From: CAYWTS01 sp964461265
Lineage (GTDB): Bacteria > Bacteroidota > Ignavibacteria > Tepidaquicellales > OLB5
Assembly (NCBI GenBank): GCA_964461265.1
Contig: CAYWTS010000033.1
Location: 1 to 24,308 of the forward strand
Length of the DNA stretch: 24,308 nucleotides
Direction of reading: 5' to 3'
In this document: positions 1 to 5,956 of the stretch, one piece after another
Position numbering within the stretch: the first letter of the stretch is position 1
Layout: each line of letters starts with the position of its first letter
Notes under the pieces: model-generated
What the model saw: the letters and a program-made list of their open reading frames with translations, nothing else
Told to the model about the DNA's origin: nothing
Database searches by the model: none
Program-made: the position numbers and the translations under genes

Positions 1-37
1 CGAAGGTTATCGCTTTGTTTATAATCTTGTGTGCCAT
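1..37 (-). CDS. Possible 5' tip of a leftward gene, cut by window edge
   Basis: On the minus strand an ATG at 37-35 opens twelve stop-free codons (reading MAHKIINKAITF) that run off position 1. A perfect match to the Bacteroidota -7 promoter consensus TAnnTTTG (TATATTTG, minus strand 47-40) lies just upstream, but it is so close that the transcript would start on or beyond this ATG. The promoter may therefore serve a later start, or the match may be chance in AT-rich DNA. Twelve codons are too few to recognise a product. Treat as a pointer for whoever has the neighbouring sequence. Confidence 0.15.
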   Translation of the reverse strand, partial: MAHKIINKAITF

Positions 38-194
38 AACAAATATACTAAAAAAATCTTAATTTAAAAAAGCAATCAACTATTTCCACTCAGCTTACAA
101 AAAAGGAAGATTTTTCCAAGTAGGTTGATGGGAATATTACTGTCGGTGAGTTTTAAGGTAAATCAGCAGGGGTGCAGATAATTTTTACTTAACA

Positions 195-222
195 ATTAAA
201 AATTACGAATTAAGAATTTTTA
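195..222. repeat. Low-complexity AT inverted repeat downstream of secA
   Basis: The heptamers AAAAATT (198-204) and AATTTTT (215-221) are inverted around a 10-nt spacer. The position, 60-85 bp past the secA stop on the minus strand, would suit a transcription terminator, but the stem is pure A/T and would be weak. The rest of 1-280 is AT-rich spacer in which I see no gene or clear structure. Confidence 0.2.
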
Positions 223-280
223 GCTTACATTGCCCGCTTTCTAATGAGCCCAAAAAATGGTCAACTAATTAACCACTCAA

Positions 281-3200
281 TTACTTCCCGTGACAATTCT
301 TATATTTCTTACCGCTGCCGCAGGGGCACGGGTCGTTGCGGCCTATCTTAGGACCTACTTTTACAGGCATACGTTTTGTTTCGGCAGGATTTTCGGTCTG
401 GTATTTATCCGACTCCTGCGGAGTCATTTTCATACCGGCGCCTTCGGCTGAGGCTTTTAAGGTCTGCATTCTGCCCGTTGGAATCTGCCTTTGCCGTTGA
501 GGTACTGCCTCTTCTCGTGAAGTGAACTTAAATACCGTAACAATTACTTCGTTGCTGATTTCCTCAAGCATATTCACAAACATCTCAAATCCGTCTTTTT
601 TGTACTCAATCAGCGGGTCTTTCTGTGCATAAGCACGGAAGTTAATGCCTTCCTTCAGGTCATCCATTTCACGCAGATGTTCTTTCCATTTCTCATCTAT
701 CACAGATAGCATAGCAAAACGCTCTATTTGTGCAATTAACTCCGAGCCGTACTTATCTTCTTTTCTTCCATAATTACCCTTTACCTGTTTTAGAATTTCT
801 TCTGTCAGCCCGTCTTCACCAAGCTGCTGGAATCTCTCGGGGGTCATGTCAAGCATCGTGACAAACGTTCTCTGCACGTCATCAATCAATCCATTTACAT
901 CCGATTCTTCATTGTACTTTTTCACCATTTTATCAACGGTGTTCTTTGCCATTTCGAATATTTCATCTTTTAGCCGTTCACCCTGCAATGCCTGACGTCT
1001 GCGGTCATAAATAACCTCTCTCTGCTGGTTCATAACGTTATCGTATTCAAGCAGTCGTTTACGGATGGCAAAGTTGTTCTCTTCAACTTTCTTCTGTGCA
1101 CGCTCAACCGAGTTTGTAATCATCGAGTGTTCTATTGCTTCACCTTCCTTAATACCCAAACGCTCCATTACGCGTGATATACGCTCACTGCCGAAAAGCC
1201 TCATTAAGTCATCTTCAAGCGAGAGGTAAAACTTCGATGAACCCGGGTCACCCTGCCTGCCTGAGCGTCCGCGCAGCTGCCGGTCTATGCGTCTTGCCTC
1301 GTGACGCTCGGTTCCTATAATATGCAGCCCGCCGGCATCGGCAATACCTGGACCCAGCTTAATATCAGTTCCGCGCCCTGCCATATTGGTTGCAATAGTG
1401 ACTGCTCCTTTTAATCCTGCATTTGCAATAATCTGTGCTTCACGCTGATGCTGTTTGGCATTTAAAACTTCGTGGGGAATCCCTTTTCGCTTCAGCATAC
1501 GTGAAATTGTTTCGGATACTTCAACTGATGTTGTTCCTACAAGTGTAGGACGTCCGATTTTTCTTAACTCCTCAATTTCATTTATTACAGCATTATACTT
1601 TTCACGCTTGGTTTTGTAAATAACGTCGTTGTGGTCGGTTCTGATACATTTTTGATTAGTTGGAATTACAACCACATCAAGCTTGTAAATATCCAGAAAT
1701 TCGCCTGCTTCGGTTTCGGCGGTACCGGTCATACCAGCAAGCTTTTTATAAAGGCGGAAATAATTCTGAAGAGTAATTGTAGCAAGTGTTTGTGTATCTT
1801 TTTCTACATGTACGCCTTCTTTTGCTTCAATTGCCTGGTGCAGCCCTTCTGAATACCTCCTGCCGGGGAGAATTCTGCCCGTAAATTCATCGACAATCAT
1901 AACCTTATTATCCTGAACAACGTATTCAACGTCTTTCTCATATAAAGAGTAGGCTCGCAATAGCTGCTGAACAGTATGGATTCTGTCGCTCCGCTCTGAA
2001 TAAAGCTGTGCAAGCTCGTCTTTTTTCTTAAGCTTTTCTTCAGCAGACAGATGTTCATCATGTTCAAGCTTGGCAACTTCAGTTCCCATATCGGGCAGTA
2101 CGAAGAAATCTTTATCCTCATTGGCAGATGTTACGTGTTCTCTCCCTTTTTCTGTCAGGTCTATAATATGACTCTTCTCATCGATAGAAAAATATAACTC
2201 ATCATCAATTTCATGCATACGCTTGGCATTATCACGCAGGTATTCAATTTCTGTCTGCTGCATAAGTGTCTTGTTCGAGGGTTCCGAGAAAAGTTTCATC
2301 AGCTTTTTATTCTTCGGAAATCCCCTGTGTGCTCTTAACAGGCAAATACCTGCCTGATTAAGTTCTTCCTTAGTAGCCGATTCCCCTTTATTGATTATTA
2401 ATTCAGCTTCACCTACAATTTTCGCTATCAGATTCTTCTGTGCATCAACTAAACGCTTTACACGGGGATTCATTTCATTGAACTTATGTTCTGAAACCTC
2501 AACAGGACCTGAAATAATAAGCGGCGTTCTTGCTTCATCAATCAAAACCGAATCAACTTCGTCAACAATTGCATAGTTATGCGGTCTCTGAACCATATAA
2601 TCTTTATTAACAACCATATTATCACGCAGGTAATCGAAACCAAACTCGTTATTGGTTCCATAGGTAATATCACAATTATAAACAGCACGCCTCTTTTCGT
2701 TATCCATATCATTCAATATGCAGCCAACCGTTAGCCCGTGGAATTCGAAAATCTTTCCCATCCATTCGCTGTCACGTTTTGCAAGGTAATCGTTAACAGT
2801 TACGAGGTGAACTCCCCTGCCTGTGAGTGCGTTAAGATACATAGGCAGCGTTGCAACAAGTGTTTTGCCTTCGCCTGTTGCCATTTCAGCAATTTTCCCC
2901 TGGTGCAGAACAATTCCGCCTATAAGCTGAACATCGAAAGGTATCATATCCCATTTAATGCGTGTCCCGGCAGCAAGCCATTCCTGTCCGCACAGCCTGC
3001 GGCAGGTATCTTTAACAACAGCAAATGCCTGTGTAAGTATTTCATTAAGAGTCTCTTCTATTATTTCATGAAGCTGTCCGTCAAGCTCAGCAATCTCTCC
3101 ATATACATCTTCACGTTCCTTATGCGTAATGTCTGTCTTCAGCTTTTCCTGAAGCTCAAGTATCTGTGCTTCAGTTTCCTTAGTCCGTTCCTGTATAAGC

Positions 3201-3352
3201 TGTTTGAATTCGTTCGTTTTTTGTCTGAGCTCATCATCCGAAAGCTTCTGATACTCCTCATAATAGGAGTTAATTTCGTCTATCAAAGGCAAAATAGATT
3301 TTATGTCTTTTTCGCTTTTTGAGGGAAATATTTTTGAAAAGAATTTGAACAT
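281..3352 (-). CDS. secA: Preprotein translocase ATPase SecA
   Basis: SecA is the motor ATPase that pushes unfolded preproteins through the SecYEG channel at the inner membrane. The 1023-residue product has the full SecA architecture. Walker A ATGEGKT is at about residues 158-164 and the DEVD Walker B box at about 264-267, followed by VLIDEARTPLIISG. The second motor domain carries GTTSVEVSE and the ATNMAGRGTDI and GRSGRQGDPG motifs. The helical scaffold/wing region ends in a linker and a C-terminal zinc motif (CPCGSGKKYKNCHG) of the SEC-C type, which binds SecB or ribosomes. It is longer than the roughly 900 residues of E. coli SecA, with an extended charged N-terminal helix (about 40-105) and an insertion between about 300 and 450. 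This is the form I know from Bacteroidota and relatives. The start is ATG (MFKFFSKIF). It is preceded at 29 bp by the GIY-YIG gene on the same strand and probably has its own promoter. In this genome it serves the Sec step that precedes T9SS export of the secreted proteins further along. Confidence 0.98.
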   Translation of the reverse strand: MFKFFSKIFPSKSEKDIKSILPLIDEINSYYEEYQKLSDDELRQKTNEFKQLIQERTKETEAQILELQEKLKTDITHKEREDVYGEIAELDGQLHEIIEETLNEILTQAFAVVKDTCRRLCGQEWLAAGTRIKWDMIPFDVQLIGGIVLHQGKIAEMATGEGKTLVATLPMYLNALTGRGVHLVTVNDYLAKRDSEWMGKIFEFHGLTVGCILNDMDNEKRRAVYNCDITYGTNNEFGFDYLRDNMVVNKDYMVQRPHNYAIVDEVDSVLIDEARTPLIISGPVEVSEHKFNEMNPRVKRLVDAQKNLIAKIVGEAELIINKGESATKEELNQAGICLLRAHRGFPKNKKLMKLFSEPSNKTLMQQTEIEYLRDNAKRMHEIDDELYFSIDEKSHIIDLTEKGREHVTSANEDKDFFVLPDMGTEVAKLEHDEHLSAEEKLKKKDELAQLYSERSDRIHTVQQLLRAYSLYEKDVEYVVQDNKVMIVDEFTGRILPGRRYSEGLHQAIEAKEGVHVEKDTQTLATITLQNYFRLYKKLAGMTGTAETEAGEFLDIYKLDVVVIPTNQKCIRTDHNDVIYKTKREKYNAVINEIEELRKIGRPTLVGTTSVEVSETISRMLKRKGIPHEVLNAKQHQREAQIIANAGLKGAVTIATNMAGRGTDIKLGPGIADAGGLHIIGTERHEARRIDRQLRGRSGRQGDPGSSKFYLSLEDDLMRLFGSERISRVMERLGIKEGEAIEHSMITNSVERAQKKVEENNFAIRKRLLEYDNVMNQQREVIYDRRRQALQGERLKDEIFEMAKNTVDKMVKKYNEESDVNGLIDDVQRTFVTMLDMTPERFQQLGEDGLTEEILKQVKGNYGRKEDKYGSELIAQIERFAMLSVIDEKWKEHLREMDDLKEGINFRAYAQKDPLIEYKKDGFEMFVNMLEEISNEVIVTVFKFTSREEAVPQRQRQIPTGRMQTLKASAEGAGMKMTPQESDKYQTENPAETKRMPVKVGPKIGRNDPCPCGSGKKYKNCHGK

Positions 3353-3360
3353 AATTTAAT

Positions 3361-3383
3361 TCCTGAACGAAGTGAAGGAACTC
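3361..3383 (-). repeat. Short palindromic repeat, left flank of GIY-YIG gene
   Basis: On the minus strand this reads GAGTTCCTTCACTTC followed by GTTCAGGA, with TTCCT/AGGAA arms (plus-strand 3360-3364 and 3376-3380). Its first two bases are the GA of the GIY-YIG stop codon. The same motif, inverted and interrupted, lies on the other side of that gene (3694-3706 plus 3790-3802). It resembles the widespread bacterial palindrome type CCTGAGCGAAGTCGAAGG; that resemblance is from memory. Confidence 0.5.
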
Positions 3384-3678
3384 AAGTAACAGATTTTTCT
3401 GAGACTTCCAACGTTAAATCAATCCACTTCGGATTTATAGAATTTATTAAATCAATTTTTTTCTTACGCAGCCATCCTTTAATTTGTTTTTCTCTATTGA
3501 CTGCTTTATCCAAATTATCATATATTTCATAATATATCAGCTTATCTACGTTGTATTTACTAGTAAAGCATTTTCTTATCTTCAACCTATGTTCATATAC
3601 TCTTCTTGGAAGATTATCTGTCATACCTGTATATAAGACCTTGTTGTTTTTATTCGTCAATATATAAATATAATACAT
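3382..3678 (-). CDS. GIY-YIG nuclease family protein (small URI/COG2827 type)
   Basis: This is a 98-residue single-domain protein. The N-terminus MYYIYILTNKNNKVLYTGMT carries the degenerate GIY (YIY, about residues 3-5) and YIG (YTG, 16-18) segments. It is followed by the arginine pair of the NLPRRVYEH helix (about 25-26), the YYEIYD strand with the expected acidic residue near 51, and a basic REKQIKGWLRKKKIDLI helix. This matches the stand-alone GIY-YIG proteins common in Bacteroidota. The fold is that of a metal-dependent endonuclease, but the cellular role of these small members is not established. The gene is very compactly placed: its stop codon fuses with one copy of a palindrome, and an inverted, split copy begins 15 bp upstream of its ATG. 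It sits 29 bp upstream of secA on the same strand. Given the flanks it may be a mobile or repeat-associated cassette (inference). Confidence 0.88.
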   Translation of the reverse strand: MYYIYILTNKNNKVLYTGMTDNLPRRVYEHRLKIRKCFTSKYNVDKLIYYEIYDNLDKAVNREKQIKGWLRKKKIDLINSINPKWIDLTLEVSEKSVT

Positions 3679-3693
3679 AGAATTTTGGGTCCA

Positions 3694-3802
3694 AGAGATC
3701 CTTCGCTAACGCCTTTAACACCACCCCACGGGTCTTCGAACCGAAGGGTCGTAGACGAGTCAACGACCTGATGGAGTCGTGACAGACATTTGCTCAGGAT
3801 TA
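3694..3802 (+). repeat. Split palindromic repeat with GC-rich insert, right flank of GIY-YIG gene
   Basis: GAGATCCTTCGCT (3694-3706) corresponds to the first half of the left-flank palindrome, and TTGCTCAGGATTAA (3789-3802) to the second half plus its TTAA extension. Between them lie about 83 bp that are clearly richer in G+C (45 of 80 bases in 3721-3800) than the surroundings. They contain two small hairpins, CTTCG-AAC-CGAAG (3734-3746) and ACGAC...GTCGT (3763-3780). TAACGCC occurs at 3707-3713 and again at 3801-3807, where it overlaps the end of the redoxin gene, flanking the insert like a 7-bp target duplication. No reading frame of note is present. Confidence 0.45.
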
Positions 3803-4345
3803 ACGCCACTTTATACTGCAGCCCATAGATGGGATAATATCAAAATCAATTGGTTTATTTTCCAAAAGTTTATCAATTGCCCATCTAAGTTCCTGTCGTG
3901 TAACCTTTGATTCATCTTTCCAATTATCATCAATCCTTCCGCGGTATTTTAATATACGGTTCTCATCATAAAGATAAATATCCGGCGTACATACTGCATC
4001 ATAAGCACGGGCAGTTTCCTGAGTTTCATCCCGAAGGTATGGAAACACATATCCCTGTTCTTTAGCACGGATTTTCATATTCTCAAATGAATCTTCGGGA
4101 TATGCAACTTCATCGTTAGGATTAATACCGATGAGTGCAAACGATTTATCGGCATAATCTTTTGCAATACGGTTAATCCTCTGCTGAACTGCAATAACAT
4201 AAGGACAATGATTGCAAATGAAAATTATGCATAATACTTTTTTCTCCTTAAAAGAATCAAGAGTATAAAATTTTTCATCGACTCCTTTCAGATTGAAGCC
4301 GATTGCTTTTGAACCTATTTTTAAATCTTCCGGTGTAACAGCCAT
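3800..4345 (-). CDS. Thioredoxin-like redoxin (AhpC/TSA-type) family protein
   Basis: This 181-residue protein has a complete thioredoxin fold of the redoxin/AhpC-TSA type and no signal peptide, so it is probably cytoplasmic. The redox motif is CNHC at residues 44-47 in IIFICNHCPYV. The cis-proline segment is VCTPDIYLY, and the protein ends with GCSIKWR. This combination (CNHCPYV plus a C-terminal GC.IKW) marks a well-populated 'thioredoxin family protein' group found in many bacteria. The substrate is unknown; peroxide or disulfide reduction is likely from the fold. The start is ATG at 4345, with no clear Shine-Dalgarno. Four tandem copies of a 7-bp unit lie only 12 bp upstream, so the untranslated leader or promoter is unusual. 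Its 3' end touches the repeat region next to the GIY-YIG gene, the stop codon TAA falling in the repeat's TTAA. Confidence 0.85.
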   Translation of the reverse strand: MAVTPEDLKIGSKAIGFNLKGVDEKFYTLDSFKEKKVLCIIFICNHCPYVIAVQQRINRIAKDYADKSFALIGINPNDEVAYPEDSFENMKIRAKEQGYVFPYLRDETQETARAYDAVCTPDIYLYDENRILKYRGRIDDNWKDESKVTRQELRWAIDKLLENKPIDFDIIPSMGCSIKWR

Positions 4346-4357
4346 GATTTTAGTAAA

Positions 4358-4385
4358 AAGTTATAAGTTATAAGTTATAAGTTAT
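4358..4385. repeat. Tandem repeat, 4 x 7 bp (AAGTTAT)
   Basis: There are four perfect head-to-tail copies of AAGTTAT at 4358-4364, 4365-4371, 4372-4378 and 4379-4385. The array lies 12 bp upstream of the redoxin ATG (minus strand), where it would fall in the leader or core promoter. A change in copy number would shift spacing by 7 bp. Confidence 0.9.
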
Positions 4386-4531
4386 ATGCTGCAAGTTAAA
4401 AAAAATTATTTATCATATACAGAATATTAATCAAGGACACAGCTACATAGTAATTTTCGGTGTTCATCTGTTAATTCGATGCAATCTGTGTTCTATACTT
4501 GGAATAATTTAGACTAACTTGAATTAAAAAC

Positions 4532-5140
4532 TTATTTTTTGACAGATAAAGTACAGCGAAATTTCTTTATAAAATCATCATATCCTTTAAAATGAATTAC
4601 ATTAAATCCAAATTCCCCTGCACTAATACAATTTTTCTCCAGATCATCCACTATTAAAGATTCTTCCGGTTTAATATTGAATTTTTTAACAAATTCTTTG
4701 TAGATTCTTTTATCGGGTTTCATATATCCAAGTCTGTAAGATAATCCTTTATCATGCATCAAATTTAAAAAAGGGAATAATTTCCGGACAAAATGATAAT
4801 GAACCGGGTTAGTATTGGATAAAAGTAATAACCTGTATTTTCTGCTTTTTGAGATTTTTATAACCAATTGCTTCATCGGTTTAATTTCAGTAAAAATCTC
4901 AGTATAGCATTTAAGGAAAACTTTCTGTGTGATTTTATAATTCAATTTCTTTACGCATAAACGCAGGAAGGTCTTTGTATCGATTTTACCTTTCTCATAG
5001 CCCATAGCTTTCTTTTTAATCGTATAAAAATGTTCGAATTCTTCGGCTGTTATTCCTTCAGAAAATAATCCTTGTTTAAACTTATCAAAATTGACATTTA
5101 AAAGAACATTGCCGAGGTCAAAAACAATATTTTTAATCAA
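4532..5140 (-). CDS. HAD-superfamily phosphatase (YihX-like, subfamily IA)
   Basis: This is a haloacid-dehalogenase-type hydrolase, probably a small sugar-phosphate phosphatase. Motif I is FDLGNVLLN near the N-terminus with the nucleophile Asp, motif II is LLLLSNTN, motif III Lys lies in GYMKPDKRIY, and motif IV is LIVDDLEKN. The alpha-helical cap between motifs I and II fits subfamily IA, and the DLGNV form of motif I is typical of YihX-like enzymes (glucose-1-phosphate phosphatase in E. coli). I place the start at the TTG at 5140-5138, giving about 202 residues. It is directly before the motif-I strand, has GGAG 11 nt upstream, and overlaps the stop codon of the alkyltransferase gene as TTGA, an arrangement typical of translational coupling. 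The upstream-extended frame to 5266 lies wholly inside the alkyltransferase gene and adds 42 residues of no familiar character, so I reject it. The exact substrate cannot be told from sequence. Confidence 0.87.
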   Translation of the reverse strand: MIKNIVFDLGNVLLNVNFDKFKQGLFSEGITAEEFEHFYTIKKKAMGYEKGKIDTKTFLRLCVKKLNYKITQKVFLKCYTEIFTEIKPMKQLVIKISKSRKYRLLLLSNTNPVHYHFVRKLFPFLNLMHDKGLSYRLGYMKPDKRIYKEFVKKFNIKPEESLIVDDLEKNCISAGEFGFNVIHFKGYDDFIKKFRCTLSVKK

Positions 5141-5628
5141 TATGCAGCTTTCTCCAGTCTTAACAGTATTTTCTTTAGAGTAATATCTCCCCCGAATCCG
5201 CCTATACTGTTTGAAGCAACCACTCTGTGACAGGGTATGATAACGGATACAGGATTCTGTCCGCATGCGTTAGCAGCAGCCCTGAAAGCTCTTGGTTTAC
5301 CAACTCTTGCTGCCAATTCACTGTATGAAATTGTCTGACCGTATTTAATCTTTGATATTTCTTTCCACACAGAAGTCTGGAATTTTGTGCCTATTAAAAA
5401 TACTTTTAAATCGAATGATTTCCTCTTACCTGCAAAGTATTCCTTTAGCTGTTTAATCTCTTTTTGGAGCATTTTAGCTGATTTAACAACTTCTTCACCA
5501 AAATATTCCTTCAATGATTGAACAAAGATTTTGGGATTTTGGTTTATAGCCAGTTCGCATACACCTTTTGAACTTTTTGCTATTAAAAAAGTGCAGTTAA
5601 ATGCTCTTATTGATGAATAATAGATCAA
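5137..5628 (-). CDS. ogt: Methylated-DNA--protein-cysteine S-methyltransferase (Ogt/AGT type)
   Basis: This is a suicide repair protein that moves alkyl groups from O6-alkylguanine in DNA to its own cysteine. The 163-residue sequence has the N-terminal ribonuclease-H-like domain and the C-terminal helix-turn-helix domain (YGQTISYSELAARVGKPRAFRAAANACGQNP, given here as landmarks within about 96-126). The active-site segment IPCHRVV contains the acceptor Cys133. It is followed by GGFGG and the final helix. The start appears to be TTG at 5628-5626, preceded by TAAGG. No ATG exists before residue 53, and starting there would delete the N-terminal domain. Its stop codon overlaps the TTG start of the HAD gene, so the two are likely cotranscribed and coupled. 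The MITE-like element lies about 160 bp upstream, and the promoter must lie between them or be read through it. Whether it is called Ogt or AdaC-like cannot be decided; no Ada N-terminal domain is present. Confidence 0.95.
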   Translation of the reverse strand: MIYYSSIRAFNCTFLIAKSSKGVCELAINQNPKIFVQSLKEYFGEEVVKSAKMLQKEIKQLKEYFAGKRKSFDLKVFLIGTKFQTSVWKEISKIKYGQTISYSELAARVGKPRAFRAAANACGQNPVSVIIPCHRVVASNSIGGFGGDITLKKILLRLEKAAY

Positions 5629-5785
5629 TTACCTTAAAAAAGTTATTTATTTAAAACTACGTTTCGAAACAGAATTTCATAAAAGGCTGTTAAAAACAAA
5701 TATTGGCAAATTTAAATAGTGCTTAGGTTTAAATTAAGGTATAAAAAAAATCCACTCTTAATTAAAGCAGATTATTCAATAATAT
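5629..5785. other. AT-rich intergenic upstream of the alkyltransferase gene
   Basis: This is presumed to hold the promoter for the ogt-HAD pair. A TAnnTTTG match (TAAATTTG, minus strand 5714-5707) is present, but no -33 element is spaced correctly, so I do not assign a promoter firmly. Confidence 0.3.
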
Positions 5786-5919
5786 AAAGAGGCTGTCTCA
5801 AAAGTATTTTTGTATCCGCAGCCTTTATGGTTGCGAGCAATTTTCCTGCTTAATAGCAACTATGTAAGTTGCGCTTACAGTTTTCTTGTAAGAAAATTGC
5901 CTTTTGAGACAGCCTCTTT
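5786..5919. mobile_element. MITE-like element with 19-bp perfect terminal inverted repeats
   Basis: AAAGAGGCTGTCTCAAAAG at 5786-5804 is repeated perfectly in inverse orientation at 5901-5919, giving a 134-bp unit with no coding capacity. Inside is a second inverted repeat, GCAATTTTC (5837-5845) with GAAAATTGC (5892-5900), the right copy touching the outer repeat. A hairpin GCAACT/AGTTGC (5856-5872) and a TTTTCTT/AAGAAAA palindrome (5881-5896) are also present. From general knowledge, GGCTGTCTCAAAA-type ends belong to insertion sequences common in Bacteroidota and Firmicutes, so this is probably a non-autonomous derivative or deletion remnant. I could not find a convincing target duplication. 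Because it follows the SBBP gene on the minus strand, the stem could also act as a terminator. Confidence 0.7.
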
Positions 5920-5956
5920 GTATCTGGCTGATTTCTGAATTCTAACTTCTGGCTTC

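Noticed and set aside
2738..3322. 194-codon plus-strand frame opposite secA
   Set aside because: It lies fully antisense to the conserved N-terminal half of secA and its product has no recognisable domain; it is a shadow of secA codon use.
4440..4531. GTTCATCTGTTAAT / AATCTGTGTTCTAT near-repeat between the HAD and redoxin genes
   Set aside because: The two halves are only loosely similar and no regular unit can be defined; not a CRISPR-like or clear tandem repeat.
5141..5266. N-terminal extension of the HAD gene to an ATG at 5266
   Set aside because: It lies entirely inside the alkyltransferase gene in another frame, gives a non-domain-like peptide, and a TTG with a GGAG upstream sits exactly before the HAD motif-I strand.
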